In this document: piece by piece, positions 45,532 through 56,858 of the stretch | Layout: the number at the start of each line of letters is the position of its first letter | Position numbering within the stretch: the first letter of the stretch is position 1 | Made by a program: the position numbers and the translations under genes | Notes under the pieces: model-generated | Told to the model about the DNA's origin: nothing | The model's database searches: none | Seen by the model: only the letters and a program-made list of their open reading frames with translations | Origin: Gnetum montanum | Lineage: Eukaryota; Streptophyta; Gnetopsida; Gnetales; Gnetaceae | NCBI GenBank assembly: GCA_015680685.1 | Contig: MNCI01013584.1 | Location: 200,186-264,185, forward strand | Reading direction: 5' to 3' | DNA: 64,000 nucleotides

Positions 45532-48500
45532 TCATGTGAACAAGGGAGTAGGGGTAGAAGTGATCCCCCACTCAACAAGTTTTGTCTCATGGACCCATAC
45601 AACATCATTAATGGATTTATATTTTCAATGGACCAAATATTCATGCCTCTTGACTCTTGAAGTGCTATAAGCTTCCCTCTACTTGAGTACAATTGTCTTC
45701 TTCACCATTCAAGGCTTGGAATGATCAAAAGCCCCTTTCAACTCATCAATGCTTCCCTGTGTGGTCTTCTCATTAGCTAGTCCATGGTGGTGCATAAGAT
45801 CTAAAACATTAAACATAAAAGACATGCTAACATAATTTGGTAAATCAATCTCAAAAGCATTATCATTAATTTTAGCCTTGATTTTCAAAGGCCCAATCTT
45901 CTTAACTTTCAATTTGGAGAAGTTAGCACCTCTTAACGGCTTCTTCTTCAAGTGCATCCAAACCAAGTCACCAATAGCAAAATTAGGCTTCTGCTTACCC
46001 TCATTCCTCTTGAGAACTCTCTCTTCAGTCTTCTTCTCAAGATTTGATTTTACTTGTGCATGAAAATCCCTCATCTCTTGCACAAAATCAATACTAAGTT
46101 GAGCATCACCATCAAAACTTTTCATAGTGTCCATCATCTTTGGAAAAAATCCATAATTCACCTCAAATGTGCTTTCTCCAATTACAACATGAAAAGAATT
46201 GTTATACAAAAATTCAACATGACACAACAAGTTTTTCCACCTTTTTTACTATCCATCACGTAAACATCTCAATATGTTTAGCAAGGATTTATTTACCACC
46301 TCCATTTGGCCATTAGATTGTGGATGATCTACACTAGAAAAATTCAACTTTTTCACTAAAATTTTTCAAAGGAACCTCCAAAAATAACTTGTGAACTTGG
46401 AGTCTCTATCACTAACAATATTCAAAGGAATACCATGCAACTTCACATGTTGGAAAAATAAATTTGCAACATGAGAGGCATCACTCACCTTCTTACATGA
46501 AATAAAATGTGTCATCTTGGAGAACCTATCCACAGTAACAAAAAATACATCATTCCTACTCTTGGTCTTGGAAATACCACTCACAAAGTTCATTGACATA
46601 CTTTCACATGGACCTTTGGAAATTGGTAAAGACATATAGTGTCCAATCACACTTTACCTCCTTTGAACCTCTAATATGTCAAGCACTCCTTCATAGATTT
46701 TGAATGTTCAATTTCCATACAAGGCCAATAATAGTTCCTACCCACAAGTTCCAATGTTTTATCCCTACCCATATGACCTACCATGTCACTACAATGCTTT
46801 TCAAACAAAATATTTATCCCAAAATCACAACTAGGAATACATAACTTTCCATTCTTAAATAATAGTTCATCTTGAATATGATAGTTCCTCCATTGGTCTA
46901 TTCTATTCATCAATGGCTCTTCGAGGCTTCTCCAAACCTATCCAAAATCAACATCATGCTCATATAAAGAACAAAAATCATCCATACCTTCCACATGTGG
47001 TATGCTAAAATTTACCACATGCACCTTGGATAATGCATCAGCTACCACATTGGCTTTTCTACTTTTATGCTTCAACAAAAAATTGAACTCTTATAATAGT
47101 GTAATCCACTTCATGTGCTTTGAACTCAACTTCTTTTGTGAGTGTAGAAATTGATGTGCTTTGCGGTCTATCATCAAGGTGAATTCTTTAGGCAACAAGT
47201 AATGCCTTCAATGCTAAATTTCCTAAAGAATAGCATACAACTCCTTCTCATATACACCATATTTTTTCCTTAACTCATTTAACGTTTTAGAAAATAAAGA
47301 AACAAGCCCACCTTCTTGTGAAAGTACCCCACCAATGACAAGTCCACTTGCATCCACCTCCACCTAAAAATACTTTTGGAAATCTAGAATTGCAAGCATC
47401 GATTCACTTGTAATCTATGCTTTCAATAAGTCAAAGCTCCCTTGGGTTTCATTATCCCATCTAAATTCCTTAGTTTTCTTCAACAAAGTAAACATAGGCC
47501 ATGAAATACCACTAAAATTTTTTATGGACCATCTATAAAAACTTGCTAAACTAAAGAATGATCTTACCTCTCCAACATTCTTAGGAGTTGGTCAATCCCT
47601 TATAGTCTTTACCTTGGTATCCTCTATCTAAATGTGATTTTTATAAAACACATTACCAAATATGTTATTTCCCTCTTAAATAAATGAGTTTTCTTCACGT
47701 TGATCACCAATTGTACCTCCTCCAACTTAAGGCACACCATCCTCAAGTGATCTAAGTGCTCTTCCTCATTAGAGTTATACATCAAAATATCATCAAAAAA
47801 TATATTACAACACTTACTAATCAAGTCCTTCAATGCATCATGCATCAACCTTATGAATGTAGTAGGTGCATTTGTGAGCCAAAATCACATCACCAACCAC
47901 TCAAAAGATCCATTAAGTGTTTTGAAAGCTATCTTCCACTCATCACTAGGCCTGATTTTGATTTGATGGTACCAACTCTTCAAATAAATTTTGCCAAAAA
48001 TTTTAACATTGATAAGTACATCAAGGATATCATCCATCCTTTGAATAGGAAACTTGTACCTCATTGTTATCATCTTCATTGTCCTAGAATCAATGCAAAT
48101 CCTCCATTCCTTGTTGTTCTTCTTTGGCACTAACACTAGTAGAACTACATAAGGTGAAATGGATTCCCTCATGAAGCCATTTTCAAGAAATCCCTCTACT
48201 TACCTTTGCAACTTAGACCTTTGATTTGGTGACATTCAATAAGCTCTACCATTTGGAATGGTAGCACTAGGAATGAAGTCACTCTGGTGTTTTACATTTC
48301 TCATTGGTGGTAGTCCATCCAATTCCCCATTGAATACCTTAGGAAATTTCTCCTTCAAGCCTAGCACACTTGTAGGATGTTCAACTTGCACATCATCATG
48401 GTTGGTAGAAAATATTTCCATAACAAAACCAAAGCTAGTTTCATCATGTTCCTTAATATATTTCCTCTCTCCTAGAAGGATTAAGAAAGCATTAAGTGAG

Positions 48501-48960
48501 ATTTGCTACCTCACTTCTTCAGCTATCATAGGAGTCAAATTATGGATTACATCAAGTCTAACAATCTAAGAACCATTGTCAAAATTCCAAGTTCTACCAA
48601 GAATTACATCAGCACAATCTATTGGAAGCACATCACACCTCAAAACATCATGAAAAATTCTAATTTTAAATTTTAAAGTACATTCTTCCATCACCTCTTG
48701 GAAAAATTATTTAGATAACCAAGGTCTTGGATGAGGATTATTTACCAAACTCAATCTAGTAATTTCCTTAGAAAAAATAACATTTTCTTAGGCTCCCCCA
48801 TCAATCAAAACATGAATTCATTCCCCACTAAGGAAACAACTAGCTCCAATCTGAAACAACAATTTCCTATCAGAATGATCTCCTCTATTCACATTCCCCA
48901 TGAATGCATAAGAATTTAATTCAGAAACATCCTCAATTTTTGGAGCATTAGGATTAACCC
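45532..48960 (-). pseudogene. pol: Chromovirus pol: protease, RT, RNase H, integrase, chromodomain
   Basis: Protease region near 48,850-48,580 (LIDGGA, then DCADVILGRTW). RT about 48,420-47,600: WRICIDSRTMKMITMRYKFP, FDDILMYN with both catalytic Asp. RNase H about 47,400-47,000: VEVDASGLVIGGVLSQEGG, YGVYEKELYAIL, ADALSK. Integrase: HHCC region with HCSDMVGHMGRDKTLELVGR and GRNYYWP; core MSMNFVSGISKTKSRND (the expected first Asp is Asn), IVSDRDSKFTSYFWRFL, HPQSNGQMEVVNKSL. An open 173-codon part (46,230-45,709) carries FAIGDLVWMHLKKK and INDNAFEIDLP. The last about 45 residues form a chromodomain: RHEYLVHW then SINDVVWVHETKLVEW, ending at TGA 45,532. Chromodomains direct insertion to heterochromatin in this clade. 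Stops occur mainly at Gln/Trp. Confidence 0.9.
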
Positions 48961-48999
48961 TCTTACGAGCTTGACTTGATGTCTCCTCCACCTCTATGG

Positions 49000-50174
49000 T
49001 TTGCTTATCTTTACCCTTGGCTACCTTGTGAAGAGGACATTCCCATTGCTTATGTCCCTATTTTTCATACTTGAAGCACTAAAATTTTGATGAGCTACTA
49101 CCTTGACCCTTTCCTCCCTTTCTTAGGTCCTTCTTGGTTTTATCCTTCTCATCACTTCCTTTAGTCTTTTTATCTTTTCTACCTTCCTTCTCTTTATATT
49201 TGTATTTGGATGCCTTCTCAAATCTAGATCCCTTCTCCTTCCCATGTAGAAGTTTGTTGGCTTCTATTTCTAAATCTGCCTAATTTCTTCTTAGCTTTGA
49301 GTGCTAAATCATAAGCCTCATCAAGTGTTTGTGGCTCATAAAAGAAAAACTCTTGTTGGTACATCATTTTGAGACCTCTTAAAAATATTGAAGCTTTCTC
49401 ATATTCCTCCCAATTTACCTTAGCTTGATGGAATAGATTACAAAATTCACTGTAAAATTTTTTGACATCCTTGTCACCTTGCCTTAGGAATCTCAACTTC
49501 ATAATGGTTTCTTTTCTCTAAAGAGACTATTAAAATTTCCTTTTCAACCTATACTTTATCAAATCCCAATCTCTAATAGGTTGACCATTTCATCTTTCAT
49601 AACCTTGGGACTCCTTCTTCCATCATGTAGAAGTCATACCTTCTAATCTAGATTTAGCAATAGGTACCCTCAAGTTATTTGGTATCTCTTCCAATAGAAA
49701 ATGCTTCTCAAGTACCTTTAGCCAACTTGTGAAATCATTAGTGCCATATACACCATTCAAAGTCTTCAACTCTACATATGAAAGTTTTGAAGCATTTCTG
49801 AACACTCTAGTAAGCCTTACCTCATCTTCATCATCAAGCTTTCTTGAAGAAGTATTGAGCATCACAAGAGTTCTTGGAGTTAGTATCTAAGGAATAGGAT
49901 TTCCTCCCATTGGAATTCTTGGCTGATGGTTTCCTACACTTCCATAGTTGGATTGACCTTTCTCTTCCTCTACTTCATGCCCACCTAGTTGTGAAACTTC
50001 TCCATTTGAACATACATGCTCTTCATCTCCATGTGTCAGAATATGGCTAGGACCATCTTGTATATCTACCTTTACATTGATTTCATTCAATCAAGAAACC
50101 ATCATCTAGAAGGCTGACTTTATGATTTCCATGTCAAGATTTAGAGCTTGCACTTGTCTCTTCTTAGGTGCCAT
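49000..50174 (-). pseudogene. gag: Chromovirus Gag
   Basis: Starts MAPKKRQVQALNLDMEIIKS at 50,174, the first ATG after the PBS. The capsid region contains GTNDFTSWLKVLEKHFLLEE, LRQGDKDVKKFYSEFCNLFH, EKASIFLRGLKMMYQQEF and TLDEAYDLALKAKKKLGRF, the standard Retrotrans_gag layout of chromoviruses. The zinc knuckle near 49,075-49,035 reads CFKYEK.GHKQWEC: the second Cys is Tyr and a TAG replaces a Gln. Several stops and frame changes. Confidence 0.85.
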
Positions 50175-50220
50175 TTGAAATTGACAAAATCCTCAAATAA
50201 AATCCAAGCAAGAATAAAAA

Positions 50221-50235
50221 TAGCTTTGATACCAA
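50221..50235 (-). other. Primer-binding site, initiator tRNA-Met type
   Basis: The minus strand reads TTGGTATCAAAGCTA seven bases past the LTR end, close to TGGTATCAGAGC, the usual plant tRNA-iMet PBS, with two or so mismatches. Confidence 0.8.
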
Positions 50236-50241
50236 TAACAC

Positions 50242-51371
50242 TGGAGTAGGTTCACTCCACAATTAATAACCTTCAATGCAATAAATCTAGATATTAGACA
50301 AAGATAAATTTATTTTCTAGAAAAATAAGAAAACTAGCTATTTTCAATTAAATTATTCAAAGATTACAATAGGGTTCACATAACCCACAAGCATCCAAAA
50401 ACCTATCACACTCAAATGATATTGTAAATAATAAGGCTCTACAATTATACAATGATTGTTCTCAATGCAAGACACAACTAAGAGAAATATCTCCCACAAC
50501 CTAGGATTTAGATCTCAACTCACAAGTGAGATAAAAGAGAATAGAACACATAGATCAACACACCACAAGTTGATCCTAGAGCTGTAATCACCTATTGTAC
50601 TTACCCAATGTGCTCACCCAATCTCTCTTGCCTAGTTCTCCTTGCATACAAACTATCCTCTCTCATGAATGAAATCATACATAATTATAAAGATGCAAAA
50701 CCCTATGAAGCTTTCTATTTTCCTCCCTAGATATTTCCCACTTGGATTTGGAGTCTTTTGGATGTTTCCCAATCGATATGCCACATCAGAGCTTTTTCTT
50801 CCTTGCTGAAATAGATGTCTTTTGTATCATGTAGATGTATTTTGTAAAAGCCTCTATCAAGACAAACATCTATTTTTATTTTTTTTTTGGTAGACATCTT
50901 CTATGAACTAGAGACATCTACACTTTAGGGGAGACATCTCTGAGAAGATGTCTATCTTTATAAGAAGATCTCTTCTGTGAAAGCCCTACTCTCAGGAGAG
51001 ACATCTACTATTTTTGGTAAAATTCTTCTATGGAGTAGAGACATCTACACTTTAGAAAACACTTCTCTAGAAATATGTCTATCTTTTTGGGAAGACGTAT
51101 ATCTTGAAGGTGCCAAAAATAAAAATGCTTGTTTTGATGCCAAGAACCTCCAAATGCCTCCCAAAAAGTCCCCATAGATCCTGGAACCTCCTAAACTCAT
51201 CAAAATAATCCAAAACACCTCCAAACATGCCAAAAAATCAAAGAATGTTCATAATAAAAATTCAACACAAAAACTGGACACATGCATCCAAGTCTTCTCC
51301 AAGCATGAGACCTGCAAAAAAAAAACTTGTAGGAGAAGCCCAAGGAAATCAAAAGAGATGTTCCTACATCA
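50242..51371 (-). repeat. 5' LTR of the chromovirus (1,130 bp)
   Basis: The plus strand begins TGGAGTAGGTTCACTCCAC and ends TTCCTACATCA. TATA-like element on the minus strand near 50,682-50,691. The cluster of GAGACATCT/AGATGTCT motifs lies at about 50,810-51,090. Confidence 0.9.
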
Positions 51372-51765
51372 CCTAGGCATTAATGGAGGTCTATCAACAT
51401 AACTTCGACTACCTAGAACACACCCAATGAGGTGCATTAGCACCCTTCTACTAATGTAAGGGGTGCACTAGCATAGGGAAGCTAGCATATTCCTACCACC
51501 ATACATCACCCTCATTTTCCCAAATGAAAGCTAGGAGGTCTAGGAACATGTCAGAGCCTTCCAAGGATCTCCAAATAAGGCCAAAAACTTCTTGAGAAGC
51601 TTGAAATATGCTCCAAACCTACAAGTATTAATTGGAAGGAAAGGATGCATACCTTGGAGATAGAATCCTTAACCATGCATGCAAAAATGATAAACATAGG
51701 GTGCATGAGATACAACCTAAATCTAGGGCTTACAATTGACTTACAAAATATCATTGAATGACTTA
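51372..51765 (-). repeat. LTR copy B, second segment (begins with right target duplication CCTAG)
   Basis: Continues the match to copy A at about 4,722-5,152, for example GGGTGCACTAGCATAG and GGCTTACAAT. It ends at TCATTGAATGACTTA. Together with 43,565-44,368 it gives an LTR of about 1.2 kb, the same size as copy A. Confidence 0.85.
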
Positions 51766-54700
51766 ACACTAACCAAATAGTCAAGCATTATGTATGAAGA
51801 TGTGATGTCTCTTGAGAAATCTAGAGAAGTGAGTAGCAAATAGAAATTCACCTTGATTTAGAAACAAGAAGAGGAGGTGAAAAACATCTAGGAAAAGGAT
51901 GAATGTACCCAAAAGTAGTGATTACATAAGGTGAAAATAATTTCTAAACATAACCTAAGAATAAAGAAAATATGATACAGAGAGAAAACAAATATAAGAT
52001 TTAGAGCAAGGAGATCCCCTAGGATAAGATTACTCAAAATTTTCTCTTCTTCCTCATCATCCTTCTTTGATGGTAGCACCCATGTTGATAGAATCATCCT
52101 ATTTGATTGGATATGAATGTTGTAGTTTGAAGTCACAAAAATTATAGTCAAGTAAGGAAATTAATGTTATGTTTCTCCAATAGTAAGAACTTGTTAATAT
52201 TATCTTGAATCACCTCATATGCATTTTGCAATATCTTAAATTATTCCACATTTCCCCCTTGTTTGAGTGGATTTTTTTCCATTAGTTTCTAAATTGTCAT
52301 TTTTATAAGTTTCTGTGAGACTTGATGCAAGAGATCTAAGATGCTATAAGGGTAAATATGTATATTATTAAATAGTTTTTAAGGACTTTTAAAGGTCTCT
52401 TCCACTTGCTTCATTTAGATATTGACCTCTTTTTCATCATTGTTGGAGGTGGTAAGGCACTTTGATGACTCAAGATAGCTTTAGCTAAGGGTGATTATAC
52501 CTTCTTCCTTATCCAATATTCAGCTTTTGTTACTCTTTGATTTCTCTTTTATTTTTTCTTTACATATTGTTAAATTGAACCCAAGATCCATACTAGTACC
52601 ATTATGGTAGATGTTGAGTCATCCCATAGCTTATAATAATTAGTAAACCAAACATCATGCTGAACCTAGAGCATTTTATTGATATCTTTGTACTCAATAA
52701 CCCTCAATGTCATGTCCATGAGCTAATATCTAGGCAAGCCTTTTCATAGATCATTTTAAATAACCTTTGCAACATTGTGATACTTGTTTGAGGATATTAG
52801 ATGGTAGATTTCCAACACTTGGTATGAGCAAATGTTAGTGTCCTGAGCCTATTGGAATTATGTTGTATCAATCATGAGCTATGTCTAGAAAGTCAAAGAT
52901 TTATGAGGTAGGAGGGTTATTGAATTGAATAGTGATAGAAGGAGAAAATTAGTAATAATTCTAGTATGGATCGATTAACTCAAATAAGTAGAAAGCCATG
53001 AATGAGTTATAAACCAAAAGTAAAACTAGAGTTGAAATAAGTACAAATGGAAAATAAATGTAACACCCATTCTTTAGATATCCTTCACACTTGGTATATT
53101 ATGATTTGAATCCTTGATGTTTTGTTTGCTATCCTATGTTTTATGCTTTATTACCCTTTTCTTTTATTGACTATGCTTTTAGTTGTATGAGCTATATGTC
53201 TTATTATCCCCTGTTTAATTACCTTTTGATTTTAACGTATTTTAATATTTTATTTTTATTTTTAATTTTAACTTTTATATTTTGACTATTTTTTATATTT
53301 TCAACATTTAGACTTTTCTTTTAATTTATCATATGTGCACTAGTCCCTTTTCTTGGAGTTTTGAATTAGCACGTATTAAATACTAGATGGGTCATTGACA
53401 CATGGAGGACTACTTTGGTTTGTGGTATGCTTTATATTTTTTTAAATTAATAAATTTTATTTTTAGCTTATATTTTAGAAGATCCTATGTTAGCCCTATG
53501 TTAGTTATGCTTAAATGTTTTGATTTTAGACTTTGTTATTAGATGGGCTTAGACATAGCTATAAGCTTATGCTTAGTAGGTGTCCATTAGACCAACAATA
53601 GGTACTAGACCATGTTATAAAAGTAATTTAAAAATATTTTTTAATTATAATTTATTTTTATTTTTAGTTTTTCCTTGACATTACGTTTTTGGCCCAACCC
53701 TACGAATTCCTTGCAAGCATAAATACCCAGAAATCATACCATGAGAGATCATCTAACTACTTTGTTGACATTTGGTAGATAGAACCAGAGAGATAGAGAT
53801 GCTACTAGATTAAACAAGAGCTAGATCTAGATTTGCATTATCAATTAGGGCTTTAGTAAGAGCTTACTTTTAGATCTTAGTTCAAGTTTCGCTTAAATCC
53901 CATCATTGATCTAAAATTTTGCCTAGGATTTGAAGCTTATTTGGGAGATCTCAGTCATGTAAAGGTTTCTTTCTGAAGTGCTTTGCTCTATTTTTATCAG
54001 TTTTGATACTTTTACTTTGTGTGCATACATTTCAACTTTCTTTCTTTGTTCAACAATTATTTAACAAAAATGTCTAATTTTTAGATATAATTAATTGATT
54101 AATATTTTTATGTTTTGATTAGTTTCTAAAGTTGTTATCATGCATGGGAAGTAGTCAAAATTTTTACCACATTTTAATTATGTTCTCACCTCTTTTGACC
54201 ATGTATTAATCTCTTTTGATCATGTCTTGACCTTGTTTCCATTCCACTAAATTTTTTAGCTATAAAAATATATAGGATTTTGAAATGCAGTTCATGTTTT
54301 TAAGCTCTAAAAAAACATCAAAGGTCAATGGCCTAGATGACAAAATTTTTTAACTCATCAATACACATTCGAAGGATACCTTCCTTATCTATCACAACCT
54401 TCATCATAACTCCTTATATAAGTTACAAAAAATTTTGCTAAAATTATTAGATCCATCTTGAGAAATCAAACAATATTTGTAAAGTAACCTAAACCTTTGG
54501 ACAATTAAGATTAGTGAAAATAGTGAAAAAAAATAGCATCTTGGGCTTTCTAGAATGTTTGAATATTTGGAAATAACAACCATTAATGTTATAGCATTTT
54601 TTAGCAACATAAAATAGTCTCTAGAAGCTTAGAAATCCTTTTGTTCATTTTTCTACATATTTCACATAATCATTAGAACATATATTTTAGTTTTGGCCTT

Positions 54701-54879
54701 TTATTTGACATTTTAAAACCTTTGTTTTGGTAATACCATTTTTGGTCTTAGATCTTTAGATTTGCTAAGCCATTTAGCTATTTCTTCCCAACATCTAGGA
54801 ATTTTTTATTTTAGCTATTATATTTTACATTTAACTATTTGGCTTGAGATTTAAATTTTGGTTTAGTAATGCTAACTAT
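51766..54879. other. Long AT-rich region, unassigned
   Basis: No coding domain, RNA gene or clear repeat is seen. The stretch at 53,690-53,960 (GCATAAATACCC followed by a leader-like sequence) could be a plus-strand LTR promoter region, but no partner copy was found. Confidence 0.4.
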
Positions 54880-55330
54880 CTTTGTAGTGACTATGTTAGT
54901 GCTATAAGGATTATCAAAAGAGTTCATATTATTCCCATCACACTACTATGCTCAACTACATTAGTGTTCGAACAAAGAAATGTACACACTTAGACTCCTT
55001 TTGTAGGTACTTAGAAAATATTCTAACTTTGGAGAAAATAAATTGCAAGAGCTTTGCTACTCTAACTAAAAAATGACCAAAAACTAACTCCAAATTGGAA
55101 GCCCAAGCACTACTATATTTATAGGCCAAAGTATACCCTCCAACATCAGATACTCAATGTCACATCAAGACCCTAACATCAAATACCCAACGTCATAGCT
55201 CTGATGTCACATCAAGACCCTGACATTAGATACCCAACATCATAGCTCCGATGTTGCGTACCTGACGTTGAGTAAACAAATAATGTGTTTCATCCATCAG
55301 TATAAATGCAATGTTGATATATCCTAGGAT
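54880..55330 (-). repeat. Truncated LTR of the first Athila family (3' LTR of copy 2)
   Basis: GTTCGAACAAAG, ATTCTAACTTTGGAG and GAGCTTTGCTACTCTAAC match 3,270-3,400 of the copy-1 LTR, followed by a minus-strand TATA box (TATAAATATAG at about 55,115-55,125). Upstream U3 contains tandem units like CATCAAGACCCTGACAT at 55,140-55,265. Confidence 0.65.
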
Positions 55331-55334
55331 CAAT

Positions 55335-56220
55335 CCTGGTGAGTTCAAGATATGACCAAACAAAGGCTATTGGTCATTTGTTGATAACCTTCAATAGCTT
55401 CTCTTTCTATTCAGGAGCAAGGTTGGCATTGATTATCATCAGCTTTCCATTGTTCAGAAAAGCATATTCCATGATGGTAGGTAGAGTTTTCAACTCTAAG
55501 GGCTCATGTTTGAAATTTTCATGGATTTTCAACTCTCCCCAATAAGTGTCATCAATTTCATCATCAGGGAATTAGGGATGAACTTGCTCCATTTCATCCA
55601 TGCCTTCAACATAGGCAGTCATCAGGCTCTCAATTAGTTCCACGCAAAGTATGCTACTTTAAGGATTAGCTATCAACCATTGGGTGCCCTCCTATTTTTT
55701 GGTTGCTATGTACATATACCTTTATATTTTAGACTTTTCTACACATTGTTTACATGTTGTGATTGATGTACTTTTGATGGTCATAGTTTCTACACATAGT
55801 TGCACCCTATATCACTATACGTGATGCATGGAACTCTCTCTTTTATAATCTTTCCAAACACATTTTCCTTGAAAATCTTCAAGAAAAGGTCTTTGATGCC
55901 CAGCCATGCATCAATCATACTTAGTTAATCCCTTTCCATGATGATTGGAAAGTCCTCCTTGCAATTATCAACATGGATCACTAGAAAGTTAGCAAGATAA
56001 GACCACCCATAGATGGTAGTCACAATGTCCTTCACCAATCCCAAGGGAATAGTGATGGACAGATCTACTAACTCAAGGTAAATGTTACTTTTCTTGAGCA
56101 AAAGGTAGGTTCTAGGATTTGTACATCTTATAATAAATTAGATTAACACTAGAACCTAAATCTAGAAGAGCTTTGTAAGGCTCATTCCCAGTGATTTGCA
56201 AATAGATTAAGAGACTCCCA
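55335..56220 (-). pseudogene. Protease and protease-RT linker of Athila copy 2
   Basis: The minus strand reads a retropepsin active-site region NEPYKALLDLGSSVNLIYYKM (Thr of the DTG loop is Leu) at about 56,200-56,130. After a frame shift it reads DLSITIPLGLVKDIVTTIYG and DFPIIMERD. Near 55,510-55,345 comes the linker typical of Athila pol: LELKTLPTIMEYAFLNN, then LLKVINK, then AFVWSYLEL.RIDPRI. RT and everything beyond is missing: the LTR at 55,330 follows directly, so an internal deletion removed RT, RNase H and integrase. Confidence 0.65.
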
Positions 56221-56858
56221 AGATTAGATCTTTTCCTTCATGACTAGCCTTTATCCAATTAATTACCACATGGGTTAGTATGACAACATGCACTTTAGGA
56301 GGTCTTTGATTTGAATGGGACTAAAGTTGATTAAATGTAGAGGATGGGAGAAAACTAGGATTATTAGTTACATGAGTCTATGAGGGCTTTGTAGGACTAC
56401 TAGTTTGGAAGAATCTTCTTTTTCTAGATCTAGTTTCTAAATCACTTAGGTAAGGAGCGAGTTGTAAGTTAATAGCCCTAGTAGCATTTCATTGCTATAG
56501 CTAGGCTAGAATTTCACCTGCACTAGTGGAGCAAGTGGTAATTGGGTTAAGGGAAAAGGAACATGTACAGAAGGATGGGAAGGATGATAAGGATATGGGG
56601 ATTCCCTTCTTGAAGATAAAGAATAAGCTCTATAATACTCAGGAGGGTAGTAGTGATGTTGGAATGAGGCATGTAGAGAAATGGGCTACTAAACATTGCA
56701 CCCATATGGATCAAGCTATTTGTAAAGGTATTGTATCCTTGGTGATGGCATCCCCCATGACTATGGATGCTACCATTGATGATACTACTTAAATAATTAA
56801 GATAGAGTTCAACTTAGATAATAGGCTTGTTGTTGGTGAAACTTCCTTGGATTGCCCT
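56221..56858 (-). other. Gag tail/linker of Athila copy 2
   Basis: Corresponds in position to the Pro-rich gag tail at 1-258. Too decayed to give a continuous frame; the plus-strand ORF at 56,526-56,792 is an antisense shadow. Confidence 0.4.

Larger units (their letters stand above)
44369..51371 (-). mobile_element. Chromovirus (Ty3/gypsy with chromodomain), 7,003 bp, nested in LTR copy B
   Basis: Complete structure on the minus strand: 5' LTR 51,371-50,242, tRNA-iMet-like PBS, gag, protease, RT, RNase H, integrase, C-terminal chromodomain, PPT and 3' LTR 45,505-44,369, with a perfect 5-bp target duplication. Coding frames carry many stops. The domain set and PBS fit the chromovirus clade (Reina/Galadriel/CRM-like range; not resolved further). 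Confidence 0.93.

Noticed and set aside
47756-48133. Plus-strand ORF of 125 codons
   Set aside because: Antisense of the chromovirus RT.
55339-55545. Plus-strand ORF of 68 codons
   Set aside because: Shadow of the Athila protease-RT linker on the minus strand.
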